NCBI RefSeq assembly: GCF_008692195.1
Contig: NZ_RXOM01000017.1
Span: 1-64,000 of the forward strand
From: Salegentibacter sp. R32
GTDB lineage: Bacteria; Bacteroidota; Bacteroidia; Flavobacteriales; Flavobacteriaceae
Direction of reading: 5' to 3'
Length of the DNA: 64,000 nt
Under the pieces are notes generated by a model. That model saw nothing but the letters and a program-made list of their open reading frames with translations, searched no databases and was not told the origin of the DNA. Shown one piece after another: positions 7,823 to 15,336 of the stretch. The position numbers were made by a program, and so were the translations under genes. Each line of letters starts with the position of its first letter. The stretch's first letter is position 1.

Positions 7823-9319
7823 TTAATCTTTTTGTTGATTGTTCCAATCATCTGGGTAGGTATTGGTACTTCCCTCAATTTGGTTGTGAATTGTAAATTG
7901 TTTTGCTTTTGAGGATGGGGTTGACCCGGGTAATTCAGAGCAAAAATTCATCGAAAAGATGCGTGTGGTACTGGGAGTTTGAATTAAATGACTCGATGTT
8001 GTTCCTTTGGTACTTGGGTTAATCCATTTAGAATTTTGATGACTCCAAGTATCAAAACCAAGTTGGCAGTTGTTTGCAACACAATTTTTGTAAGTTACTC
8101 CATTAGCAGGTTTAACATTTGAAGGACGAGGATCAGGAGCCCATCCAAAGCCTGTTCCATATCCGTGAGAAACGTCTGGTAATCCATCAGCATCTAAGGC
8201 GATTACAGATGTAGCCATGCACGAATCAAATGTGATATTTGTACCGCATACGCTAAATCCTGTTGATTGTCTGTCTTGTGGGACAATAGCAGTAATGTCG
8301 CTCACTTGGCATTTAGAAATAGTGATGTCATTACCATAAACTTCCAAACCAGTTGCTTTAGCTCCTGTTTTTTGAGTACCATTTCCGTCATGTACATGAC
8401 TAGCTGTAAAATTAGTAACCTTAGCTTTCTTTACCCAATATAAAGACATACCATGGCAGTCATCACAACAACCATTTATAACACTTGCTGAACATTCAGA
8501 AAAGATTAAGCTTTTACATGCAGTCATCATAAAACCAATACAGGTATGACCGATTATAGAATCAGGATTTCCAGCATAAAAAGTGTTAAGGTTGGTTGCT
8601 GTACAATTTATTGTTTCAATACCTGAAGATTTGAAATAAGTATAGCCAGAAGCAACTCCGTCATGATTGATGAATGTTTCAACAGTGCAATTACTCATTG
8701 ATCCGGTAGTAGAGTTTAATATTTGTATACCACTTCCAAGAAGTGCTGTTAGTTCTATGTTCTGAACAATACAATCACTTACACTAAAGGATTCTGCATC
8801 CCAAAGAGAAATACCGCTAGGGAGTAAACTAAAGTTAGGGTTGGATAATCCATTAATAGTGATTTTAGAAACAGACAGGCTATTAGTTTTTAATGCCCAA
8901 AGACCACAAACTCCCATGTCTTTAATAGTCCCATTTGTTACAGTAACCTTACTGCAGGCTGTAGGGTAATCTGAGTTAAGTACAATAACGCCTATAGAAG
9001 AGTAGTCTCCATTATTTTGAGGGTTATTAATACTTAAAGTATGACCTTTAAAATCTAAGACGACATTATCACATTGTATAACGATGGCAGCAAATAAAAA
9101 ACCATCCACAGGGGGAGACCATGTGATGTCATTTCCCAAAACATATGTTCCTTTTTCTGTAATATAATAACCTGCGGAAGGAATTTCTGAGATAACTGTT
9201 ATATCACCCGTACTGGCAAGTTCTATTGGAGCATTTTTTTTAACCTGCTCAGTGATTTGATTCATTTGATCTAAAGCTACTTTTTGTATTGCTACATTTC
9301 GATGATTTGACATTTGCAT
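7823..9319 (-). CDS. Right-handed parallel beta-helix protein
   Basis: 498 residues. After an N-terminal segment of about 55 residues without a signal peptide (MSNHRNVAIQKVALDQMNQI), repeated coils appear: VVLDFKGHTLSI, VTVTNGTIKDMGVCGLWA, LSVSKITINGL, FSVSDCIVQNIELT, GSMSNCTVETF, LIFSECSASVINGC, ITISKCQVSDI, ITFDSCMATSV. The spacing and the (I/V)xxCxxxxI pattern are those of pectate-lyase-like right-handed helices (NosD/parallel beta-helix families). No lyase Asp/Lys/Arg triad could be assigned. There are many cysteines (at least 15), unusual for a cytoplasmic protein, yet no export signal; the N-terminus of about 55 residues could be a non-canonical sorting region. It lies directly downstream of the DUF4157/DNRPE-leader gene (121 nt) but is a separate boxed unit. 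Confidence 0.75.
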   Translation of the reverse strand: MQMSNHRNVAIQKVALDQMNQITEQVKKNAPIELASTGDITVISEIPSAGYYITEKGTYVLGNDITWSPPVDGFLFAAIVIQCDNVVLDFKGHTLSINNPQNNGDYSSIGVIVLNSDYPTACSKVTVTNGTIKDMGVCGLWALKTNSLSVSKITINGLSNPNFSLLPSGISLWDAESFSVSDCIVQNIELTALLGSGIQILNSTTGSMSNCTVETFINHDGVASGYTYFKSSGIETINCTATNLNTFYAGNPDSIIGHTCIGFMMTACKSLIFSECSASVINGCCDDCHGMSLYWVKKAKVTNFTASHVHDGNGTQKTGAKATGLEVYGNDITISKCQVSDITAIVPQDRQSTGFSVCGTNITFDSCMATSVIALDADGLPDVSHGYGTGFGWAPDPRPSNVKPANGVTYKNCVANNCQLGFDTWSHQNSKWINPSTKGTTSSHLIQTPSTTRIFSMNFCSELPGSTPSSKAKQFTIHNQIEGSTNTYPDDWNNQQKD

Positions 9320-9365
9320 GGATGTTAATTTAATATATGGTTATTAGTAATGACTCAATTTCATG

Positions 9366-9377
9366 ATGCTCTACAAC
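9366..9377. other. Upstream boundary box ATGCTCTACAAC of the beta-helix unit
   Basis: Complement of GTTGTAGAGCAT at 7796-7807 over all 12 positions. Between it and the DUF4157 stop at 9441 lie stem-loop e and box GTTATAGGC. Confidence 0.5.
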
Positions 9378-9383
9378 GGTTCG

Positions 9384-9412
9384 AATAAAAGCTCGTTTTA
9401 ATAGCGTTTATT
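9384..9412 (-). promoter_or_regulatory. Stem-loop of the recurrent family (copy e)
   Basis: AATAAAAGC (9384-9392) pairs with GCGTTTATT (9404-9412) with one mismatch. It lies between the DUF4157-protein stop and the beta-helix start, bracketed by GTTATAGGC (9416-9424) and ATGCTCTACAAC (9366-9377). The whole block of about 60 nt folds back on itself like an attC site. Confidence 0.45.
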
Positions 9413-9440
9413 TTTGTTATAGGCTTTTTTATTTTGAAAC

Positions 9441-10817
9441 TTATTCAATATTAAGTGGTCTTCCGTTTACAATAGCGTCAACAGGTTTGACTTCTCCACG
9501 GCGAACTTTAGCCCCAAGAATTCCAGCTTCACGTTTTTTGTCTCGTAACTCTTGATTATTCTCCTGACTAGCTCTGACTTTTGTTCTAACAAGTCTATTT
9601 ACACTTGCGATTTGCAATGCTGAAAACAAGTTACTGATATTAGGGCTTGCATTATACCTGCCTAGTGCCGCATTCGCTTGTGCAATAATTCCACCATTTA
9701 GATTTCCCGATGTATGATATGCCGTATTAGTTAGTAACTTAAGGTCTAAGAATTCTTGCTGATCCAAAACAACGGCATTTCCCGCTGTGGCAGTTGGGAA
9801 GCAGTGAACAGCTGCTCCTAGGTTTGCGTTATCACTATGAAAACTGAGACCTTTGTTAGTTGTTAGCTCGTTACCAGGTGCACTTGGTGAAAAAGTAGCG
9901 GGATCGCTTCCCTTTAATTTCTTAGCAAATATGAACGCGAAATCTTCAAAAGCTTTTTGAAATTCACCTTCATTAAGCTTAGCGATAGTATTTTGAGTAG
10001 CTGCAGCTGCAGTTATCACGATTCCACCTGATGTATAAGCTTCAATCATATGTTTTTTATAGCTTGTGTTAAGAATGATAGTAATAGATGTTCCATCATC
10101 CTTTGACACTTCTACAGGTACTTCAAGCCGATCTTGACTAGATGCGGTCACTTTCCCTGCTATTGCTGTTGTAATACTGACCCGTTGTATCACCATAAGC
10201 TGGTTGGATACCTGAGAAGAAAACGAGTTTCTTTTTAACTGTATTGAAGATTGATTAGTAATTTTAAATTGTGATGTATGCGCTTTCGCGCCCATTACAT
10301 CAGCCTCTTTCTCTAGGCCCGCATCATCATTCACCTTCATTTTGCCCTTCATTTGCATCGTTGGCTTCACCCGGCCTTGCTTCTGCTGTACCACATGCCA
10401 AGCTTCATGAGGTAAATGTTTTTCCTGTCCAGATGCTAAGTGTATTTCAGTGCCTTGAGCATAGGCATGCGCTTGCAATTGAGCAGGTTTATCAGAGTTG
10501 TAATGCACCTTCACATCATCCATAGAGTAGCCCGAAAGGTTTTCAATACCAGATTTTAAATTATCAGGTAAGCCTGTATTGTTTTTTTTCTTTTCGATGG
10601 GCTGCTGTCGTTGAGCAGAACGGTTGCCCAGCATTTTTTGCAATTGAACTACCTGTGTGCTGTTATTAGCCATCTCTTGCAATTTCCTTTGAGCAATCGT
10701 TTCGGGTCTATTATCTACAAATTGAAAAGTAGACACACCATTATTTTGCTTTCGAGAAACAGCATTAGCTACTGATTGGCTTTTGTTTTCTTGTGTTTTG
10801 TCAGCGTGAGTATTCAT
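9441..10817 (-). CDS. DNRPE-leader protein with eCIS-core DUF4157 metalloprotease-like domain and unknown C-terminal domain
   Basis: 458 residues. Residues 1-60 form a polar leader with [18 protein letters not shown] at 34-51. Residues 83-178 are the DUF4157 (eCIS core) domain: [20 protein letters not shown], then [39 protein letters not shown] with HEAWH at 137-141, and LEKEADVMG supplying a candidate third zinc ligand (Glu171). DUF4157 is a family tied to extracellular contractile injection systems and their toxins. Residues about 212-458 match nothing I know; with DUF4157 proteins this part is commonly the toxin or cargo, which is inference here. No signal peptide. No contractile sheath, tube or baseplate gene occurs in the window. 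The leader is homologous to that of the protein at 11555-12763 from residue 1 onward. Confidence 0.85.
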   Translation of the reverse strand: MNTHADKTQENKSQSVANAVSRKQNNGVSTFQFVDNRPETIAQRKLQEMANNSTQVVQLQKMLGNRSAQRQQPIEKKKNNTGLPDNLKSGIENLSGYSMDDVKVHYNSDKPAQLQAHAYAQGTEIHLASGQEKHLPHEAWHVVQQKQGRVKPTMQMKGKMKVNDDAGLEKEADVMGAKAHTSQFKITNQSSIQLKRNSFSSQVSNQLMVIQRVSITTAIAGKVTASSQDRLEVPVEVSKDDGTSITIILNTSYKKHMIEAYTSGGIVITAAAATQNTIAKLNEGEFQKAFEDFAFIFAKKLKGSDPATFSPSAPGNELTTNKGLSFHSDNANLGAAVHCFPTATAGNAVVLDQQEFLDLKLLTNTAYHTSGNLNGGIIAQANAALGRYNASPNISNLFSALQIASVNRLVRTKVRASQENNQELRDKKREAGILGAKVRRGEVKPVDAIVNGRPLNIE

Positions 10818-11226
10818 AATTTCACTTCTCAGGTTTTGGTTTATTGCCTATCACTTGTGAATAAACGCATTGTGTTTATTTACACTTCATCTAGAGTTTA
10901 ATATAAATGCCCTTAGTTATCTTGACTAGCTTTTGTATGAGTATAAAAAGCAGTCAAATTTTGACTATAACAATATCTCAAATATAAATAGCTATTACAA
11001 TTATAAATAGCGTATAAGTACTTGTTTTTTAAAAAGTTAACTTGTGATTAATATTTTTAATAATAGAGAAGAACCGTGGCTCCCGATGCTAAGGGTAAGT
11101 ATAATGCGAACTGTTTAAAATCCCTTTCCATAATGTCCTCATAGGATAAACATAAATTTTTAGAAGGCTGATCTATAGTTTTTTATAGGATTTTTTGATA
11201 TTTCTGTGGGAATAATTATTTTTTAT
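10818..11226 (-). promoter_or_regulatory. Upstream region of the DUF4157 gene: stem-loop f, a duplicated ~135 bp block and a decayed regulator remnant
   Basis: 409 nt without a gene. Stem-loop f occupies 10857-10885. Positions 10904-11039 are a near copy of 12798-12929 upstream of the second leader gene, including TATAAATAGC repeated twice about 19 nt apart. Positions 11064-11130 resemble 12990-13056, the 5' end of the XRE regulator gene, but stops interrupt them. On the minus strand TATATTTG, a -7-like box, occurs near 10981-10988. Confidence 0.55.
10857..10885 (-). promoter_or_regulatory. Stem-loop of the recurrent family (copy f)
   Basis: GTGAATAAAC (10857-10866) faces GTTTATTTACAC (10874-10885) as an imperfect palindrome with one bulged base. 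It lies 40 nt upstream of the DUF4157 gene. GCCTATCAC at 10846-10854 next to it complements the box at 9416-9424 at 8 of 9 positions. Confidence 0.5.
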
Positions 11227-11472
11227 TCATCGCAATTGCCATAGATATTTTTTAAAATAGTAAATTTTTTTAATAATGTCATTGAAATCTACTTTTGCTG
11301 AATGGAAGTCTATTTGTGCAAACCTTAATCTTTTATTTTCGTTAAACATATTCATAATTCCTAATTTAAGGTTTTCAAAGTTTTTAAAATTGTTAGCCTT
11401 TAAATCACTGCTATAAATATATAATCTAAACATAGCTTTTTGGAGAAATTCTATTTTCTTCTTATCAGTCAT
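11227..11472 (-). CDS. Small helical protein downstream of the second leader gene; possible immunity protein
   Basis: 81 residues from the ATG at 11472; a TTG at 11478 would add two residues (MR). Almost entirely helical and basic, with KKKIEFLQKAMFRLYIYSSD and VDFNDIIKKIYYFKKYLWQL. No family recognised and no signal or TM segment. It starts 82 nt after the DNRPE-leader protein stop on the same strand, a usual place for an immunity gene in toxin cassettes; that role is inference only. The second leader gene and this one together make a plausible effector-immunity pair, whereas the DUF4157 gene has no such partner. Confidence 0.5.
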   Translation of the reverse strand: MTDKKKIEFLQKAMFRLYIYSSDLKANNFKNFENLKLGIMNMFNENKRLRFAQIDFHSAKVDFNDIIKKIYYFKKYLWQLR

Positions 11473-11528
11473 TCTCAAATTGTTGGTGACAATGAGGAGA
11501 AAGACGTTTTCAATGGCTTGTAGGTTTT

Positions 11529-11537
11529 GTTATAGGC
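11529..11537. other. Box GTTATAGGC downstream of the second leader gene
   Basis: The same nonamer stands downstream of the DUF4157 gene (9416-9424). Its complement GCCTATAAC is approximated by ATCTATAAC at 12768-12776, just upstream of the leader gene (7 of 9). Confidence 0.3.
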
Positions 11538-11554
11538 ATATTTATTTAATTGTC

Positions 11555-12763
11555 CTAGTTTTCTTCATCAGACGAATCAGACAGCTCATCAAGCGTTTCT
11601 TGAATACCCTTACTGCCGATATCCTCCCAATCTTCCGGATCTGATTTCTTTTTTTCTAATTCAAAAAAGGCTCGCATGCTTTGTTGTCCCCCGTAAGCAC
11701 TACCAGCTGTTTTAGCTCTAGCAGGTATAAAATTTCCTTTTTTTCGATTGAATTCTATCTTAAAGCTAGACTCACCATTGAGGATTCGGGTAAAAGATGC
11801 ACGAGCCCACTTGTCTGTACCGGGAAAGCGCTTCTTATGCGGTTCGATAATTTGAGTTAGTTGTACAAAAGTAGACATTGTACGAAGCATGCGATCACTG
11901 TACCCCTTTGGTTCTGTTCCATCGTCAATCCAGGCAAGGATATCTTCGGCAATAGTTTGCTCACTATGTTTCTTATCGTTGCGCACTTCCATAATAAGAG
12001 AGTCATAGTCAGACTTAACTACAGCCCCATCATAATCCTCTTGCTTTGATGACCAGAATGGTTGCCCACCCCACCCTTGACGAAAACTGCCTTTTAGTCG
12101 CCCAATGTCAATATCAGGATCATCAAATCCATAGTTTTTTTTACTCTGCAAGTCATATAAGAATCGTTGAGTTCTTGGTTTACTTTTCTTTTTGGCATTT
12201 CTTGTACGACTACGTAGGAATCGTTTGGTAGGGGACATATGGTCATTTGCATCATTCACCGCAGTTTGCCAGTTAGCGAAAGTATATGTCTTTGAACTTT
12301 TAGCTTGATTTGCCAAATATGCCGCTGCTCTTTCCGTGGCACCATATTTAACTTGAAGAACTGCCTGAAAAATGGAACTCAACGAAGTCTCCTCAGATTT
12401 ATCGTCGGTAAACACAAGCTTACGTTGAATTACTTCATTGGAAGTGTGTTTTTGTATTGTTTTTACCGATGTTTTCTCGTTTATTTTATGTTGAATATCC
12501 TTTAACTGTGATACCTGAGAACTTTTTTTCATCATATTTTGCATTTTTCGTTGAGCAACGGCCTCAGGTCGATTATTCATCAATTGTAAGGAGTTCTTTT
12601 GGCTATGGTTGTTCGCTATTTCCTGAAACTTCTGCATTTGAATGGCTTCAGGACGATTATCTACCAACTCAAAAGGAGACTTAACACTATTTTGCTTTTG
12701 AGAAAAGGTATTTGCCAACAATTGGTTTTTTTTCTCATTTGATTTTTCAGCGTGTTTATACAT
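11555..12763 (-). CDS. DNRPE-leader protein with two leader motifs and no DUF4157 domain
   Basis: 402 residues. The first 80 residues align with the leader of the DUF4157 protein (HA-x-K, QKQN, then FELVDNRPEAIQMQKFQEIA at 31-50) and carry a second copy, LMNNRPEAVAQRKMQ (61-75). Residues about 115-402 form an unknown domain with WQTAVNDANDHMSPTKRFLR, basic runs (RSRTRNAKKKSKPRTQRF), a WARASFTRILNGESSFKIEF segment and an acidic C-terminus (ELSDSSDEEN). There is no signal peptide, TM segment or zinc motif. Keeping the leader while lacking DUF4157 argues that the leader has its own function, such as loading or sorting. The basic core could bind nucleic acid; this is inferred only from charge. 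Confidence 0.7.
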   Translation of the reverse strand: MYKHAEKSNEKKNQLLANTFSQKQNSVKSPFELVDNRPEAIQMQKFQEIANNHSQKNSLQLMNNRPEAVAQRKMQNMMKKSSQVSQLKDIQHKINEKTSVKTIQKHTSNEVIQRKLVFTDDKSEETSLSSIFQAVLQVKYGATERAAAYLANQAKSSKTYTFANWQTAVNDANDHMSPTKRFLRSRTRNAKKKSKPRTQRFLYDLQSKKNYGFDDPDIDIGRLKGSFRQGWGGQPFWSSKQEDYDGAVVKSDYDSLIMEVRNDKKHSEQTIAEDILAWIDDGTEPKGYSDRMLRTMSTFVQLTQIIEPHKKRFPGTDKWARASFTRILNGESSFKIEFNRKKGNFIPARAKTAGSAYGGQQSMRAFFELEKKKSDPEDWEDIGSKGIQETLDELSDSSDEEN

Positions 12764-12767
12764 GTTT

Positions 12768-13025
12768 ATCTATAACTAATTTATAGTTGAGAATAAATAA
12801 ATGCTCTTAGTGATCTTGAGTAGCTTTAATATAAGAGTATAGTAAACAGTCAAATTTTAACTACACCTTAAATATAAATAGCTATTACTACTATAAATAG
12901 CGTATAAATACTTGTTTTTTAAAAAGTTACGATTAAAGCTTATAAAAGACGCTTACGAAAAGAGAGAAGGAAGAACGGGCAAATAAGAATAGAGAAAACC
13001 GTGGCTTTAGAGGCTATGGGTAGTT
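12768..13025. promoter_or_regulatory. Divergent region between the second leader gene and the XRE regulator
   Basis: 12798-12929 duplicates 10904-11039 upstream of the DUF4157 gene. 12947-12985 matches the first codons of the excisionase-like gene at 25610 (AAAGCTTAT, AAAGAC, GAGAAGGAAGAACGG), with its ATG replaced by ATA. The regulator at 13026 may act on this region, given that the same block lies before both leader genes. Confidence 0.5.
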
Positions 13026-13238
13026 ATGCTAACTGTTTTAAACTCTCTTCTCATACGTTTTAGTAAGAGAAAAGGGGGGCAAAAGGATTTAGCCCGTCAA
13101 CTCGAAAAGAATGAACATACTATTTCCAATTGGTGTATTAATAAATCTCAACCTCATTTAAAGGATTTATATAGAATCGCCGAAATATTGAAAGTGAATG
13201 TATGTGACTTACTCATCCCAGGGGACTACCAAAAATAA
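13026..13238 (+). CDS. XRE-family HTH regulator
   Basis: 70 residues. Residues 15-65 form a Cro/CI helix-turn-helix: GGQKDLARQLEKNEHTISNW, then NKSQPHLKDLYRIAEILKVN and CDLLIPG. Members that use Q-x-DLA...NxxTISxWxxxxxQPxLxxLxxIAxxLxV are short stand-alone repressors of about 65-75 residues. The true start may be further downstream, but Met1 is kept because no later ATG precedes the HTH. It is the only plus-strand gene among minus-strand neighbours and is divergent from the second leader gene, the arrangement of a local regulator. A decayed copy of its 5' end is found at 11064-11130 before the DUF4157 gene. Confidence 0.75.
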   Translation: MLTVLNSLLIRFSKRKGGQKDLARQLEKNEHTISNWCINKSQPHLKDLYRIAEILKVNVCDLLIPGDYQK

Positions 13239-13247
13239 TCTTATAAA

Positions 13248-13320
13248 GTTTGTTTTTAGAGGCGAACTACCCTAGCAAAGTAGGAGATGAGTAAAATAGG
13301 TTAAAAATTTAAAGTATTAT
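13248..13320. repeat. ~60 bp interspersed repeat, copy 3
   Basis: The plus strand has GTTTGTTTTTAGAGGCGAAC, TACCCTAGCAAAGTAGGAGA and TGAGTAAAATAGG, aligning with the copies at 3671, 4316 and 13634. Confidence 0.5.
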
Positions 13321-13542
13321 TTAATTTATCAAATCATAAATGGCTCGCCCTATAACTATTATTAAAAATGCGCCTAGAATAATTATAAGAAATATTCCAA
13401 AAGCACTTAACAACAATTCTGCGCCAACATACCGGTAATCTCCGTCATACTTTTCATTCAGGATATAGGCAATTGTTTTTTTATTTCTGTACCTAATCCA
13501 TAAATAAGACCATCCCACAAAAATGTAAATTAAGTCTCCCAT
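13321..13542 (-). CDS. Small membrane protein, unknown function
   Basis: 73 residues. The N-terminal half (MGDLIYIFVGWSYLWIRYRN) is weakly hydrophobic, followed by a polar stretch EKYDGDYRYVGAELL. One strong TM span lies at about 47-66 (SAFGIFLIIILGAFLIIVIG). It recalls flavobacterial hypothetical membrane proteins, but I cannot name a family. It is flanked on both sides by copies of the ~60 bp repeat (13248 and 13634), which hints that it was acquired together with them. Confidence 0.55.
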   Translation of the reverse strand: MGDLIYIFVGWSYLWIRYRNKKTIAYILNEKYDGDYRYVGAELLLSAFGIFLIIILGAFLIIVIGRAIYDLIN

Positions 13543-13633
13543 TTTTTACCTTTTTGTCAGTATCTAAATTAATAACAACACTTTCATCTACGATTTATTT
13601 CTTCTCTAATTATAAAAAAAATTAATTCAATAA

Positions 13634-13695
13634 GAGTCATTTCTAAAAGGCAACTACCACGTCAAATAGGGGAGGGGAGAGCCTGATATATTGAA
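13634..13695. repeat. ~60 bp interspersed repeat, copy 4
   Basis: The plus strand has GAGTCATTTCTAAAAGGCAA, CTACCACGTCAAATAGGGGA and GGGGAGAGCC. It is the most divergent of the four copies. Confidence 0.4.
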
Positions 13696-13809
13696 TCTAT
13701 TCACTGATAGCTTAGGGTGGTGTAAACCTTTTTTTCTCTATAGATTATGTTTCAGTTCTCAATGACCTCCTTTTATAAGTTATTTTTTTTGAAATATAGA
13801 TTTATTGGC

Positions 13810-15336
13810 TCATTGTTCCGTTTCTCCGTTTATGGTTTCCATAATTTCTCTAAAACTGCTTAATCCGGCTTCTATGTTTTCAATAATTTCATTGGCTAAA
13901 ATATCCGGGTCGGGTAGATTGTCTAAATCGGTTAAACTTTGGTCTTTCAGCCAAAAAATATCTAAACTCGTTTTATCCCTGGCAATTATTTCATCATAGG
14001 TATATTTTCTCCATCTGCCTTCTTCATTCTCCGCACTCCAGGTTTCTTTTCGCTTGTAGATATTTTCAGGATTGTAAAGCCGAATAAATTCTTCGAGATC
14101 TGTAAGCGTAAGCGGTTTTTTCTTTAAGGTATGGTGGATGTTGGTTCTATAGTCGTAAAACCAAATTTCTTTAGTCCAAGCTTCTTTACTGGCAGGTTTA
14201 TTTTTGAAAAAGAGAATATTGGCTTTCACACCGTGAGCGTAAAAAATACCCGTAGGTAATCTTAAAATTGTATGTAGTTCTGCGGTTTTTAACAATTGCT
14301 TTCTAACCGCTTCTCCGGCACCGCCTTCAAATAATACATTATCGGGTAAAACTACTGCTGCTTCGCCATTAATGGCGAGCATCGTTTTAATGTGCTGTAA
14401 AAAATTGAGTTGCTTGTTGGTGGTGGTTTCCCAGAAGTCTTGACGGTTATAACTCAAATCTTCTTTTTCTACTTCTCCCTGATCATTTGTAAACGTCATA
14501 CTGCTTTTTTTCCCAAAGGGCGGATTTGCAAGCACATAATCAAAACGCTTTCCGTCGTCTGCCACCAAGGCATCATTGGGGTTAATGAGCGGCTCTCCGT
14601 CTATTTCACCAATGTTATGCAGGTACATATTCATTAAACACATTCTGCGGGTATTGGCTACAATTTCGTTACCGTGAAAGGTTTTGTTCTTTAAAAACGC
14701 CTTTTCTTCCCGATCAAGATCGTTATTGTCCACAATCCAATCATAAGCCGCTAAAAAGAAACCTCCTGTACCACAAGCTGGGTCGGCAATGGTTTTTAAG
14801 GGTTTTGGTTGTACGCAAGCCACCATAGCTTGTATAAGTGGCCTTGGGGTAAAGTATTGTCCCGCACCGCTCTTGGTGTCCTCCGCATTTTTCTGTAAAA
14901 GCCCTTCGTGAATTTTTCCTTTAATATCTGCCCCCATCAGGCTCCAGTCTTCCCGATCAATCATATCAATGACTTTAAGCAGTTTGGCGGGGTCTTGTAT
15001 TTTATTTTGGCTTTTAGTGAAAATTTGCCCTAACATTCCTTTTTCGGTAGCGAGGGTACGTAGCATTTGGCTATAAAAAGCTTCTAATTCTGCTCCTCTT
15101 TTATTGGAGAGCGTTTCCCAATTACAGGTTTCCGCAGCTGCAATTTCGTTGCTTTCTACGTCTTTAAGTTTCGGAAAAACCAAACCTTTGCTATAAGGTG
15201 GTTTATTGAGCTCGTCTGCCATTTTTAAGAATAGCAAATAGGTGATTTGTTCTAAATAATCACCATAGCCAACGCCATCGTCACGTAATACGTTGGCAAG
15301 GTTCCATATTTTTGATATGATGGTTGAGTCTGTCAT
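13810..15336 (-). CDS. hsdM: Type I restriction-modification N6-adenine methyltransferase subunit (HsdM)
   Basis: 508 residues, normal for HsdM. The N-terminal helical HsdM_N domain (SKIWNLANVLRDDGVGYGDY) covers about 5-140. The methylase domain has motif I DPACGTGGFFLAAYDW and motif IV NPPFG (in VLANPPFGKKS), giving N6-adenine methylation of the recognition sequence with HsdS. The C-terminus has ETWSAENEEGRWRKYTYDE, typical of the family. Its ATG follows directly on the stop of the upstream 609-residue gene with zero spacing, so it is translationally coupled and is the last gene of the RM operon (22524 to 13810). Confidence 0.97.
   Translation of the reverse strand: MTDSTIISKIWNLANVLRDDGVGYGDYLEQITYLLFLKMADELNKPPYSKGLVFPKLKDVESNEIAAAETCNWETLSNKRGAELEAFYSQMLRTLATEKGMLGQIFTKSQNKIQDPAKLLKVIDMIDREDWSLMGADIKGKIHEGLLQKNAEDTKSGAGQYFTPRPLIQAMVACVQPKPLKTIADPACGTGGFFLAAYDWIVDNNDLDREEKAFLKNKTFHGNEIVANTRRMCLMNMYLHNIGEIDGEPLINPNDALVADDGKRFDYVLANPPFGKKSSMTFTNDQGEVEKEDLSYNRQDFWETTTNKQLNFLQHIKTMLAINGEAAVVLPDNVLFEGGAGEAVRKQLLKTAELHTILRLPTGIFYAHGVKANILFFKNKPASKEAWTKEIWFYDYRTNIHHTLKKKPLTLTDLEEFIRLYNPENIYKRKETWSAENEEGRWRKYTYDEIIARDKTSLDIFWLKDQSLTDLDNLPDPDILANEIIENIEAGLSSFREIMETINGETEQ

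Noticed and set aside
10271-10525. Plus-strand ORF of 84 residues inside the DUF4157 gene
   Set aside because: A shadow of the conserved DUF4157-coding stretch on the other strand, low complexity and rich in His/Pro/Ser.
6515-12763. A complete contractile injection system locus
   Set aside because: Only DUF4157/leader proteins are seen; there is no sheath, tube, spike, baseplate or AAA+ gene.
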